From: Bacillota bacterium | GTDB taxonomy: Bacteria > Bacillota > Clostridia > Lachnospirales > Bianqueaceae | Length of the DNA stretch: 64,000 nt | Direction: 5' to 3' | Assembly (NCBI GenBank): GCA_017441925.1 | Contig: JAFRUE010000007.1 | Location: forward strand, 248,001-312,000 | Shown: in pieces, positions 1 through 7,639 of the stretch | Position numbering within the stretch: position 1 is the first letter of the stretch | Layout: each line of letters opens with the position of its first letter | Made by a program: the position numbers and the translations under genes | Notes under the pieces: generated by a model | What the model was told of the DNA's origin: nothing | The model's database searches: none | Seen by the model: the letters and a program-made list of their open reading frames with translations, nothing else

Positions 1-719
1 TGGAAATACCGCCATTTGAAGACAGACCTCTCGGAGAAACCATCAAGTATCATTTGATCGCGGCCGGATGCCGGATGGCCTTAAGCCCGAGTGAAGCGGA
101 TATTATTCTCGGGATTTCTTATCCCGGCCGAAACGGAAGATCCGGCGTTGTGTGGCCGGAGTCGGATCCGGGATATACTGTGGAGCGGAACCTTGCTGAA
201 TTTGTGCTGTTCCTGGAGGATACACTGGAAAGGGGCAAGACAGTGACGCTGGCGGATAATGCTTATGCGAACGGCGGAGATCCGGAGCTGATATCTATGT
301 TGGACCAGCAAGGGATGCTCTCTCGTCTTCACGGCTATTCCGGATGGAATACTTCTTCCAATACCTTGGGAACCGCGATAGCGGAAGGTGTCCATGCGTT
401 GGTCGTCGGGATGACGCAAGGGCATTGGGACTTCTTGGCATTGCGTTATCTGGAAGATATCTGTTATGACAGCGTTGTGCGTCAGCAGATCACAAAGGAT
501 GATTTGCCCAAGCGGGGATTTGACTATTTTAATGTAGGAGAGCAGCGGGGAGAGATCAGTGAACTGGTTCGGACACATCTGCTTCAGGCTGCCAAAGAAT
601 TCTTGCCCAGTATCGCTGACCAATTGGTTATACTTGATACGTGGATGCCCTGGTCCCGGATGTTTGAAGTAGGATTATCGATACGATGGAATTGTCCCGC
701 AGAGGGTCCGACAATCTGA
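1..719 (+). CDS. DUF4127 family protein, C-terminal part (truncated by window edge)
   Basis: The reading frame is open from the first complete codon at base 3, so the start lies outside the window; the TTG at 54 is not a convincing start. The visible ~238 residues contain the signature ADNAYANGGDPELI followed by GYSGWNTSSNTLGTAIA, which I recognise from the DUF4127 family of about 500 residues. The function of the family is not known to me. The stop at 719 lies 52 bases before the start chosen for the next gene, an SGNH hydrolase on the same strand, so the two may be co-transcribed. A role in carbohydrate or cell-wall metabolism is guilt by association only. Confidence 0.75.
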   Translation, partial: EIPPFEDRPLGETIKYHLIAAGCRMALSPSEADIILGISYPGRNGRSGVVWPESDPGYTVERNLAEFVLFLEDTLERGKTVTLADNAYANGGDPELISMLDQQGMLSRLHGYSGWNTSSNTLGTAIAEGVHALVVGMTQGHWDFLALRYLEDICYDSVVRQQITKDDLPKRGFDYFNVGEQRGEISELVRTHLLQAAKEFLPSIADQLVILDTWMPWSRMFEVGLSIRWNCPAEGPTI

Positions 720-771
720 ATGAAAAATGACTAAATCACGACCATCATACGGTGAGGAAGGTATATCCATC

Positions 772-1875
772 ATGACGGAGCGGTTTTTGAAACAGTATTC
801 TTCCTCTACGCTCGCCGCGGGAGGCGTTCATATGCTGTTTCCTTCGGACGGAGAGACGCGGACCGGCCGGGTCTATAATAAGCTCTATGTAGAAGGAATA
901 TATGATTTTGCGTTTCTGTTTTCCTGTATTACGGATTCAACCTTCGCGGATGGAGCAGAGATCGTCAGAGATATGCCTGCAGGTCCCTGGGTCATTTACA
1001 GTGCCTCTGTCGCTGTTTCCGATACGGCGGATCCGGTCAAAGATAAGGCGGCGCGGACCGAATTGCGCTTTGGCGGGAAGAACAGGAAGAATGTTGCTTC
1101 GGGAGAGGTTTTCGCGACCGATCCGGTTCGTCTAAGCGTCAAAAAGGGACAGTATCTTGGGATCGAGCTTACGTATGCAGGCCGGCTTCTTCCCAGCCAT
1201 AGAGAGAGTATTGTTCCGATCTTCCGGCAGACTCCGGAGGGGTGGATCCCGGATCCGGATATGCCGATTCCGTCTATGACCGGCTGTACAAGAGAGGTGA
1301 CGACACGGGTGTGCTTCTGGGGAGATTCCATTACTCAGGGAATCGGTACTCCCTTCGACAGCTATACATACTATGCAGCCCACACAGCTGAATTGATCGG
1401 ATATGGCGGAATTGCTTACCGGAACATCGGTATGGGTTGGGCCCGCGCCGATGATGCGGCGGCGGGCGGTATCTGGATGGAGCAAGCAAAGCGGAACGAC
1501 ATCGTTTCAATCTGTTTCGGTGTAAACGATCTTCAGAACGGATTTTCAGGAGAAGAGCTGATAGAGAATCTCGTCAAGATCGTAGCGGAGCTGAAGGCGG
1601 CAGGATGCAGCGTTTTGGTCCAGACGGTACCTCCCTTCGGGAACGATCCCGAGTTTGAAAGAAAACGTCAGATCGTTAACCGGTTTATCCTGAACGATTC
1701 AAGACTGGGGGCGGATGCGGTTTTCGACTGCGGGAGGGTACTCGGGATGCCGGGAGCGCCGCAGCTTGCGAGATACGGAGACCATCCGGATGCGGAAGGC
1801 TGCAGACTATGGGCGGAGGCCTTTGCACCGGTGCTGAATAAATTGATCACACAGAAAAAGGAGACTGCTGTATGA
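772..1875 (+). CDS. SGNH/GDSL-type hydrolase (putative carbohydrate or lipid esterase)
   Basis: 367 residues from ATG 772, chosen because GAGGAAGG lies about 10 bases upstream; the earlier ATG at 727 has no good ribosome binding site. Residues ~1-165 form a beta-rich N-terminal domain and ~175-360 the SGNH hydrolase domain. Block I is WGDSIT with nucleophile Ser186, and the Gly/Asn block is FGVNDLQNG. Near the end is YGDHPDAEGC with Asp337-His338; the usual DxxHP spacing is not seen, so the acid residue is uncertain. No signal peptide, so probably cytoplasmic. Such two-domain proteins are often deacetylases or esterases of sugars; the substrate here cannot be read from sequence. Confidence 0.8.
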   Translation: MTERFLKQYSSSTLAAGGVHMLFPSDGETRTGRVYNKLYVEGIYDFAFLFSCITDSTFADGAEIVRDMPAGPWVIYSASVAVSDTADPVKDKAARTELRFGGKNRKNVASGEVFATDPVRLSVKKGQYLGIELTYAGRLLPSHRESIVPIFRQTPEGWIPDPDMPIPSMTGCTREVTTRVCFWGDSITQGIGTPFDSYTYYAAHTAELIGYGGIAYRNIGMGWARADDAAAGGIWMEQAKRNDIVSICFGVNDLQNGFSGEELIENLVKIVAELKAAGCSVLVQTVPPFGNDPEFERKRQIVNRFILNDSRLGADAVFDCGRVLGMPGAPQLARYGDHPDAEGCRLWAEAFAPVLNKLITQKKETAV

Positions 1876-1893
1876 TGGCAGTCTCCTTTTATT
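1856..1893 (+). terminator. Rho-independent terminator of the SGNH hydrolase gene
   Basis: AAAAGGAGACTGC pairs with GCAGTCTCCTTTT across a 9-base loop (13-bp stem) and is followed by ATTCTTT. The stem includes the stop codon of the hydrolase gene. Confidence 0.85.
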
Positions 1894-1960
1894 CTTTATT
1901 TCGTGTTCTGTTTTTATAAGGACGGCAGAGATCCGTCCCCTTGTTTCCTCGAAGCCGTCT

Positions 1961-2280
1961 CAGCAGAAAATCCTGTCCAAAGCAATGCATTTTCTGCTCG
2001 GCTCATAAGAAAAAGCAGAAAATCATTCCAAAACCACAGTGTTTTCTGCTTTGGAGTCCGCTGCCGGATCAAGTCAGCAGAAAATCCTGTCCAAAGCAAT
2101 GCATTTTCTGCTCGGCTCATAAGAAAAAGCAGAAAATCATTCCAAAATCACAGTGTTTTCTGCTTTGGAGTCTGCTGCCGGATCAAGTCAGCAGAAAACT
2201 ACGTCCAAATCAGCGATCTTTCTGCTCGACTCCCAGAAAGAAGCAGAAAATCTTAGTCAAAGATCATGTTTTTCTGCTTT
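1961..2280. repeat. Three-unit 114-bp tandem repeat, each unit carrying two hairpins
   Basis: Unit 1 (1961-2074) and unit 2 (2075-2188) differ at two bases; unit 3 (2189-2280) is shorter and diverged. Each unit has two inverted repeats: AGCAGAAAAT/ATTTTCTGCT (1962-1971 with 1989-1998) and AAAGCAGAAAA/TTTTCTGCTTT (2012-2022 with 2042-2052), giving six hairpins in all. In unit 3 the loops have changed but the stem arms AGCAGAAA/TTTCTGCT remain. Five loops contain TCCAAA and the sixth TCAAA. The array lies between the SGNH terminator and the 3' end of trpS. 114 is a multiple of three, which keeps spurious reading frames open; I do not think it codes for protein. Confidence 0.9.
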
Positions 2281-2284
2281 TGGG

Positions 2285-2320
2285 CCGGAGGGACAGTTTA
2301 GTGGCCCCGGAGGGACAGTT
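2285..2320. repeat. Short direct repeat CCGGAGGGACAGTT (two copies)
   Basis: CCGGAGGGACAGTT occurs at 2285-2298 and 2307-2320, 22 bases apart, directly after the hairpin array. Nothing else recognisable lies between here and the end of trpS at 2367. Confidence 0.7.
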
Positions 2321-2366
2321 CTTCAGGTCTGGAAAAACAGATTATTATTGTAGTAACAAATATGTC

Positions 2367-3467
2367 TTACTGCGGCTTTGTCATCTCTTTGAACTTTTCG
2401 CTCTGGGAGCGGATCAGGTCGAGATCGTCGAAGTAGTTGATCTTCATCGCGGCCTTGACCTCATCGAGGGTCTTCTGAGCGATCTCATAGGCAGTTTCGC
2501 TGCCTTTCTTCAGAACTTCATAGACGGACGGGATGTCCTGTTCCCACTGATGACGGCGGGCACGGATCGGAGCAAGCTCAGCCTGCAGGACACTGTTCAG
2601 GAAGCGTTTGACCTTCACGTCACCCAGTCCGCCGCGCTTGTAATGCTCTTTCATTTCGTCCAGATTCTGATATTCCGGGCAGAATTCGGCAAAATGCTCA
2701 TCACGCACGAAGGCATCGAGATAGGTGAAGACAGGGTTGCCTTCTACCTTGCCGGGATCGGAGACCTTCAGATGGTTCGGATCGGTAAACATGGACATGA
2801 CCTTCTGCTGGACATCTTTCTCCGTATCGGAGAGATAGATGCAGTTGCCGAGGGATTTGCTCATCTTGGCCTTGCCGTCGATGCCCGGCAGGCGCAGACA
2901 GGCTTTATTGTCGGGCAGAAGAGCCTGCGGCTCGACAAGGACCTCTGCGTAGGTGGAATTGAATTTGCGGACGATCTCGCGGGTCTGCTCGAGCATCGGA
3001 AGCTGATCCTCGCCGACCGGGACCGTCGTCGCCTTAAAGGCCGTGATATCGGCGGCCTGGCTGATCGGATAGCAGAAGAATCCTACCGGGATGTCCGCCT
3101 CGAAATTGCGCATCTGGATTTCGGACTTGACCGTGGGGTTGCGCTGAACACGCGCTACAGTGACCAGATTCATATAGTAGAAGGTTAGCTCGGTGAGCTG
3201 CGGGATCTGCGACTGGATCAGGATATTGCACTTCGTCGGATCAAGCCCTGCGGACAGATAATCGAGAGCGACCTCGATGATATTCTGGCGGACCTTCTCC
3301 GGATTGTCGGCGTTGTCGGTCAGGGCCTGCGCGTCCGCGATCATGATATTGATCTGGTCAAACTTGCCCGAATTCTGAAGAGCTACACGCTCTTTGAGGG
3401 AACCTACGTAATGACCGACATGCAGACGGCCGGTGGGACGGTCTCCCGTCAGGATGATTTTGCTCAT
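2367..3467 (-). CDS. trpS: Tryptophanyl-tRNA synthetase
   Basis: 366 residues; charges tRNA-Trp with tryptophan. The class I signatures are both present: [20 protein letters not shown] at the N terminus (HxGH) and [10 protein letters not shown] (KMSKS). ATG 3467 is chosen because GAAGGAG sits 7 bases upstream; an in-frame ATG five codons earlier overlaps that ribosome binding site. The [18 protein letters not shown] form is typical of the Firmicutes group of TrpRS. It lies 58 bases downstream of htpG on the same strand. No T-box leader is present, which is worth noting because many Firmicutes trpS genes have one; expression probably depends on the upstream operon or a weak promoter in the 58-base gap. 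Confidence 0.96.
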   Translation of the reverse strand: MSKIILTGDRPTGRLHVGHYVGSLKERVALQNSGKFDQINIMIADAQALTDNADNPEKVRQNIIEVALDYLSAGLDPTKCNILIQSQIPQLTELTFYYMNLVTVARVQRNPTVKSEIQMRNFEADIPVGFFCYPISQAADITAFKATTVPVGEDQLPMLEQTREIVRKFNSTYAEVLVEPQALLPDNKACLRLPGIDGKAKMSKSLGNCIYLSDTEKDVQQKVMSMFTDPNHLKVSDPGKVEGNPVFTYLDAFVRDEHFAEFCPEYQNLDEMKEHYKRGGLGDVKVKRFLNSVLQAELAPIRARRHQWEQDIPSVYEVLKKGSETAYEIAQKTLDEVKAAMKINYFDDLDLIRSQSEKFKEMTKPQ

Positions 3468-3525
3468 GGGAATCTCCTTCATTTACTGTATAGTATAGGA
3501 TTTGATCTCGCGGTCAGTAAGCGGT

Positions 3526-5409
3526 TCAGCCACCGATCAGCGCGTCCAGAAGCTCCTGTGTGCGGCTGATGAAAGCATTCAGCTCCGCAGCCTCAAGCGG
3601 GCGGCTGGACAGCCTTGCGAGATCGTACATCTGGCAGGCGGCTTTCTTGACGAGCTCTTCGTTCTCGCTGGCAAGCAGGTGAGCTACAAGAGGACTGTTG
3701 GCGTTCACGACCAGTGTCTGGTCATTCTGACGGGCCAGTTCAGCCATGCCGTAGAGGCGGGCCATATCGTTCATACGCTGACCTTCTTCAGAATTCTCCA
3801 GCAGAACCGATACGCCGGTATCCTTCAGATTCTCCAGCTTTACATTCAGCTTGTCATTCTCAAGGGCTTCCCGGAAAATCTTTTCGGCCTTGGCGGCTTT
3901 TTCGGAATCAGTCTCAGCATCATCACTCTTGAGCGCCTCAGACAGATTTGTATCGACCCGCAGGAAACGAACGCCTTCGTTCTTGGACTCCAGCAGAGAG
4001 ATGAACGGCAGATCGATCGCGGTCGGCAGGATCACGGCATCCATATTCTGTCCCTTGAGCGCTGCAACGTACTGTGCCTGCTGGCGCGGATCAGAGGTGT
4101 AGAAGACCTTCTTGTCGTGCTTCTCCTTAGCGGCTTCCAGATAATCCGGAAGAGTCACATACTTGTCCGTGACGGCGGATTTGAAGATCAGGCAGTCCTT
4201 CATACGGTCATAGAACTTCTCGTTGCGCAGGCAGCCGTATTTTACAAAGGGATGGATGTCGTCCCAGTATTTCTCGTAATTCTCCCGCTCGGACGTGAAG
4301 AGGCTCTTCAGCTTGTCCGCGACCTTGCGGGTGATATAATCACTGATCTTGCGGACATATCCGTCATTCTGCAGGAAACTGCGGGAGACATTGAGCGGGA
4401 TGTCCGGGCAGTCGATCGTGCCTTTGAGCAGGAGCAGGAATTCCGGAATGACTTCCTTAACGTTGTCCGCAACGAAGACCTGGTTGCAGAAGAGCTTGAC
4501 CTGTCCCTCGGATGATTCGAACTCATTGCCGAGCTTGGGGAAGTAGAGGATGCCTTTCAGCCGGAACGGATAGTCCATGTTCAGATGGATCCAGAAGAGA
4601 GGCTCCTTGTAGTCCATAAAGACTTTATGATAGAAATTCTTATAATCGTCATCGGTCAGATCCTTGGCAGCGCGGGTCCACAGCGGCTCAACGTCGTTGA
4701 TCGGCTTAGGTTCCGGAAGTGAAGGCTCCGGCTCGCCGTCTTTATGGTTCTTGCGCATCTCCTCGAGGCGCTTCATCTCCTCCGCAGGATTGGTCAGATA
4801 GACCGGAACCGGCATGAAGGAGCAGTACTTGTCCATGATGGAGCGGAGCTCGTAGGTCTGCAGGTATTTCTCGCCGTCTTCGTTCACATGCAGAATGATG
4901 TCTGTACCGCGGTGATCACGGCTGCCGTCGGACATCTCGTAGGAAGATCCTCCGTCAGATGTCCAGAGGACAGCCTTAGCGCCTTCCTGATAGGACAGAC
5001 TGTGGATCTCGACGACCTTGGCGACCATGAAAGCAGAGTAGAAGCCAAGGCCGAAATGTCCGATGATCGGATCCTCGGTGGCGTCTTTATACTTCTCCAG
5101 AAACTCTGCGGCTCCGGAGAAAGCGACCTGATTGATATACTTGCGGACCTCTTCATCCGTCATACCGATACCGTTGTCGGAAACCGTGATTGTCTTGCCG
5201 GCTTCATCGATGGATACAGTGACCGCCCAGGTCTCGTCCTCGCCGACCTGCGCATCGCCCATGGCGGCTAGCTTTTTCATCTTGACGATCGCGTCGGCCG
5301 CATTGGAAACAAGCTCGCGGATAAAGATATCCTGATCGGAATACAACCATTTTTTAATGATAGGGAACAGATTCTCACTGTTTATAGAAAGATTCCCTTT
5401 TTCCTGCAT
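3526..5409 (-). CDS. htpG: HSP90-family molecular chaperone HtpG
   Basis: 627 residues, the normal length for bacterial Hsp90. The N-terminal GHKL ATPase domain shows RELVSNAADAI (catalytic Glu), DNGIGM and GHFGLGFYSAFMVA. The middle domain and a C-terminal dimerisation domain follow. The protein is a cytosolic ATP-dependent chaperone dimer. ATG 5409 is preceded by GAGGGGG. It starts 15 bases after the stop of the DUF5721-like gene, so the two are probably one transcript from the promoter at 5930-5958. No CIRCE or other heat-shock operator is visible at that promoter. Confidence 0.96.
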   Translation of the reverse strand: MQEKGNLSINSENLFPIIKKWLYSDQDIFIRELVSNAADAIVKMKKLAAMGDAQVGEDETWAVTVSIDEAGKTITVSDNGIGMTDEEVRKYINQVAFSGAAEFLEKYKDATEDPIIGHFGLGFYSAFMVAKVVEIHSLSYQEGAKAVLWTSDGGSSYEMSDGSRDHRGTDIILHVNEDGEKYLQTYELRSIMDKYCSFMPVPVYLTNPAEEMKRLEEMRKNHKDGEPEPSLPEPKPINDVEPLWTRAAKDLTDDDYKNFYHKVFMDYKEPLFWIHLNMDYPFRLKGILYFPKLGNEFESSEGQVKLFCNQVFVADNVKEVIPEFLLLLKGTIDCPDIPLNVSRSFLQNDGYVRKISDYITRKVADKLKSLFTSERENYEKYWDDIHPFVKYGCLRNEKFYDRMKDCLIFKSAVTDKYVTLPDYLEAAKEKHDKKVFYTSDPRQQAQYVAALKGQNMDAVILPTAIDLPFISLLESKNEGVRFLRVDTNLSEALKSDDAETDSEKAAKAEKIFREALENDKLNVKLENLKDTGVSVLLENSEEGQRMNDMARLYGMAELARQNDQTLVVNANSPLVAHLLASENEELVKKAACQMYDLARLSSRPLEAAELNAFISRTQELLDALIGG

Positions 5410-5424
5410 TGCAGATTCCCCCTC

Positions 5425-5895
5425 TTAGGATTGTGTAAATTCTATATGAAGCTTCTCAAGATAGGCCGGCAGGAAACTGTCCCAGAAAACCGCATCAGAA
5501 CGGTCCATACTGAAACTGCCGATCGAAATGCCGCTGATAAGCTTTAAGCTCTTGTCCTGAAAACGGATCGTCATCTGATACGATCCGGCTGTTGTCGACT
5601 GATGCCCGGCAAGCAACTCACGCGGACATGTCAGAACGATCGTCATGCGGAGCGGAGTACGGCCGGAACGGATAATGCCGGTAAGTACCTCGCGGAAGTC
5701 GGAGAAGACGAGTCCCGTTTCCTTGCGGGCTTCGCGTTCGGTCTCCGTCAGATAATCCGTATTGATACTCCCATCGATCGTGTACTGTGTAAGAGATGTC
5801 ACAGAAGCGCCCTGGAAACCCCAGCTGTCAAATGTATCGGACAGCAGAAGCAGGTTCATAAACGCGCGGACGTCGGCAACCTGAAGTGTAGTCAT
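5425..5895 (-). CDS. Hypothetical protein, DUF5721-like
   Basis: 156 residues starting MTTLQVADVRAFMNLLLLSDTFDSWGF, with GAAGAGG 7 bases before ATG 5895. The pattern (an early segment with FDS, then a TxFTIDG-like stretch, here TQYTIDGSINTDYL) resembles small Clostridia proteins of family DUF5721, from memory. No signal peptide or membrane segment is present; the sequence alternates beta-like segments rich in Thr and Ser. It is the first gene of a probable DUF5721-htpG(-trpS) transcript. Function unknown. Confidence 0.65.
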   Translation of the reverse strand: MTTLQVADVRAFMNLLLLSDTFDSWGFQGASVTSLTQYTIDGSINTDYLTETEREARKETGLVFSDFREVLTGIIRSGRTPLRMTIVLTCPRELLAGHQSTTAGSYQMTIRFQDKSLKLISGISIGSFSMDRSDAVFWDSFLPAYLEKLHIEFTQS

Positions 5896-5929
5896 GCATA
5901 ACCTCTTCTCTGTAAAATATCACCTGCGT

Positions 5930-5958
5930 ATTATACCACATTTCGGAGAGATAAGCAA
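5930..5958 (-). promoter_or_regulatory. Promoter for the DUF5721-htpG transcript
   Basis: On the minus strand TTGCTT is followed after 17 bases by TATAAT, with TG one base before the -10 (extended -10). It lies 35 bases upstream of ATG 5895. Confidence 0.7.
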
Positions 5959-6005
5959 CGCAGGATAAAGGAAAACGCATACGGAACATAAATCCGCGCC
6001 GGCAG

Positions 6006-6038
6006 AAAAAAAGCGCCCGGCTGTTACGTCAGCCGGGC
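6006..6038 (-). terminator. Terminator of the candidate small RNA
   Basis: 9-bp all-paired stem GCCCGGCTG/CAGCCGGGC with a 6-base loop (6015-6038), then GC and seven T residues on the minus strand (6006-6012). Confidence 0.85.
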
Positions 6039-6114
6039 AAAATAGAAGAAAGTTAAGAAAAGAGGAGATATACAAAAAGTGGATTATTCAAATTTGAGTT
6101 AGCAATGAACAGCT
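6006..6114 (-). ncRNA. Candidate stand-alone small RNA (~109 nt)
   Basis: A complete minus-strand transcription unit with no reading frame. It has a promoter (TTGCAT, 17 bases, TATAGT at 6121-6149), an expected 5' end near 6114, and a strong terminator (GCCCGGCTG/CAGCCGGGC hairpin at 6015-6038 followed by seven T). The flanking genes run divergently away from it, so the terminator cannot serve a known gene on this strand other than this unit. The middle of the RNA has a pyrimidine-rich tract including UAUAUCUCCUCUUUUC, complementary to GGAGG-type ribosome binding sites. There is no ATG or GTG in the RNA. By analogy with other Firmicutes small RNAs that use C/U-rich seeds, I infer translational repression in trans. 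Confidence 0.6.
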
Positions 6115-6149
6115 ATAGTCACTATAGCACAACTTTCCACAAAATGCAA
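6112..6149 (-). promoter_or_regulatory. Small RNA promoter with overlapping palindromic operator
   Basis: TTGCAT (6144-6149) and TATAGT (6121-6126) are separated by 17 bases on the minus strand. A perfect dyad GCTATAG-TCA-CTATAGC (6112-6128) covers the -10 and the predicted start point, as expected for a repressor site. The regulator is unknown. Confidence 0.6.
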
Positions 6150-6187
6150 TATGTATTTTACAATATTTTTTCAAAAGAGGCAGGTTC

Positions 6188-6216
6188 TTGACAATTATGC
6201 CGGAATCATATATAGT
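6188..6216 (+). promoter_or_regulatory. Promoter of trkA-trkH
   Basis: TTGACA (6188-6193), 17-base spacer, TATAGT (6211-6216). The leader is only about 20 bases before AGGAGG (6230-6235) and ATG 6243, so there is no room for a cyclic-di-AMP riboswitch. Confidence 0.85.
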
Positions 6217-6242
6217 ATTCAGGTACAATAGGAGGATATGCT

Positions 6243-7637
6243 ATGGTTAAGAAGAGCAGGGATAAGAACAGCCTTTCCATCATTATCGTCGGATGCGGCA
6301 AAGTCGGTTCGACTCTGGTGGAGCAGCTTTCACAGGAAGGCAACAACGACATTACGGTCGTCGATAAGGACCGCAATGTTGTGCATACCCTGTGCAATAC
6401 ATACGATGTTATGGGCGTCGTGGGCAACGGCGGCAGTTATAATATACTGATGGATGCCGGTATCGAGAAGGCGGATCTGATGGTCGCTGTTACGGATTCC
6501 GATGAACTGAATCTGCTTTGCTGCGTTATCGCGAAACAGGTCGGCAACTGCGCGACGATCGCGCGTGTCCGTACGCCGGATTACAGTACGGAGGTCGGTT
6601 ATATCCGCCAGAAGCTGGGCCTTACCATGATCATCAATCCAGAGGAAGAGGCCGCCAAAGAGGCCGCCCGTATCCTGTACCTTCCGAGCGCGCTGGAGAT
6701 CAACCCCTTTGCTCACGGACAGGCGGAGATGATCAAGTTCCGTGTGCCGCAGAATAATATCCTCGATGGCATGACGATCGCCTACCTTGGCAGCACGTTT
6801 ACTTCCAAAGTCCTGATCTGCGCTGTAGAGCGTTCGGGACAGATCTTTATCCCTTCCGGCGCGTTCCGTCTGGCGCACGGAGATATTATTTCCTTTGTGA
6901 GTTCAAGAGAAGATGCCAAGGCTTTCCTCAAGGATATCGGCTTCAATATCAAGCAGGTTGCCAGCACGATGATTATTGGAGGCGGCAAGTCTTCCTATTA
7001 TCTGGCAAAGCAGCTGCTGCATTCCGGGATCCGCGTCAAGATCATCGAGAAGGATCCGGAGAGATGTGAGGAGCTCAGCGATCTCCTGCCTAACGCGGTC
7101 ATCATCAATGAGGACGGTTCGAACGAAGACGTTCTTAAGGAAGAGGGCATCGCGTATACGGATTCCTTTGTCCCGCTGACCGGTATCGACGAGGAGAATA
7201 TCCTGCTGACGCTGTATGCAAGGCAGGTCTCGGATGCCAAGGTCATTACCAAGATCAACCGTATCTCTTTCAACAACGTTATAAACAGTCTGGATCTCGG
7301 CAGCGTAATCTATCCGCGGTATATCACTTCTGAAGCGATTATCGCGTATGTTCGCGCGAAGCAGGATTCCATGGGCAGCAATATCGAGACGCTGTACCAT
7401 CTGTTCGATCATCGCGTGGAGGCGATCGAGTTCCGTGTTGACCGCGACAGTGAAGTGACGGATACACCGCTCATGAATCTGAATCTGAAGCGCGACCTCC
7501 TGATCGCGTTCATCAACCGTAAAGGACAGATCCTGATCCCGTCCGGCCGTGACTGCATCATGAACGGAGACACGGTCATGATCGTTACGACACATCCCGG
7601 ATTCAACGACATCAGTGATATTTTGAGGGAAGACTGA
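6243..7637 (+). CDS. trkA: Trk potassium uptake system, peripheral NAD-binding protein TrkA
   Basis: 464 residues with two tandem RCK units, the usual TrkA architecture. The first Rossmann domain opens with IIIVGCGKVGSTLVEQL and an acidic residue ends beta-2 (VVDKD). The second starts near residue 240 with MIIGGGKSSYYLAKQLL. Each is followed by an RCK_C (TrkA_C) domain. The protein is cytosolic, binds nucleotide and gates the TrkH channel. AGGAGG lies 7 bases before ATG 6243. It ends 2 bases before trkH, so the pair forms one transcript from the promoter at 6188-6216. Confidence 0.97.
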   Translation: MVKKSRDKNSLSIIIVGCGKVGSTLVEQLSQEGNNDITVVDKDRNVVHTLCNTYDVMGVVGNGGSYNILMDAGIEKADLMVAVTDSDELNLLCCVIAKQVGNCATIARVRTPDYSTEVGYIRQKLGLTMIINPEEEAAKEAARILYLPSALEINPFAHGQAEMIKFRVPQNNILDGMTIAYLGSTFTSKVLICAVERSGQIFIPSGAFRLAHGDIISFVSSREDAKAFLKDIGFNIKQVASTMIIGGGKSSYYLAKQLLHSGIRVKIIEKDPERCEELSDLLPNAVIINEDGSNEDVLKEEGIAYTDSFVPLTGIDEENILLTLYARQVSDAKVITKINRISFNNVINSLDLGSVIYPRYITSEAIIAYVRAKQDSMGSNIETLYHLFDHRVEAIEFRVDRDSEVTDTPLMNLNLKRDLLIAFINRKGQILIPSGRDCIMNGDTVMIVTTHPGFNDISDILRED

Positions 7638-7639
7638 TT

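Noticed and set aside
1961-2280. CRISPR-like array in the repeat region
   Set aside because: Unit arms alternate in inverted orientation, the sequences between them are themselves repeated, there are only three units and no cas genes are present.
1903-2353. Protein-coding frames across the 114-bp repeats
   Set aside because: The frames stay open because the period is a multiple of three; they lack ribosome binding sites and their translations are low-quality repeats of Lys, Ser and Arg.
3468-3525. T-box leader for trpS
   Set aside because: Only 58 bases separate trpS from htpG; no T-box sequence or terminator/antiterminator fits.
6188-6242. Cyclic-di-AMP riboswitch upstream of trkA
   Set aside because: The leader after the promoter is about 20 bases, too short for any riboswitch.
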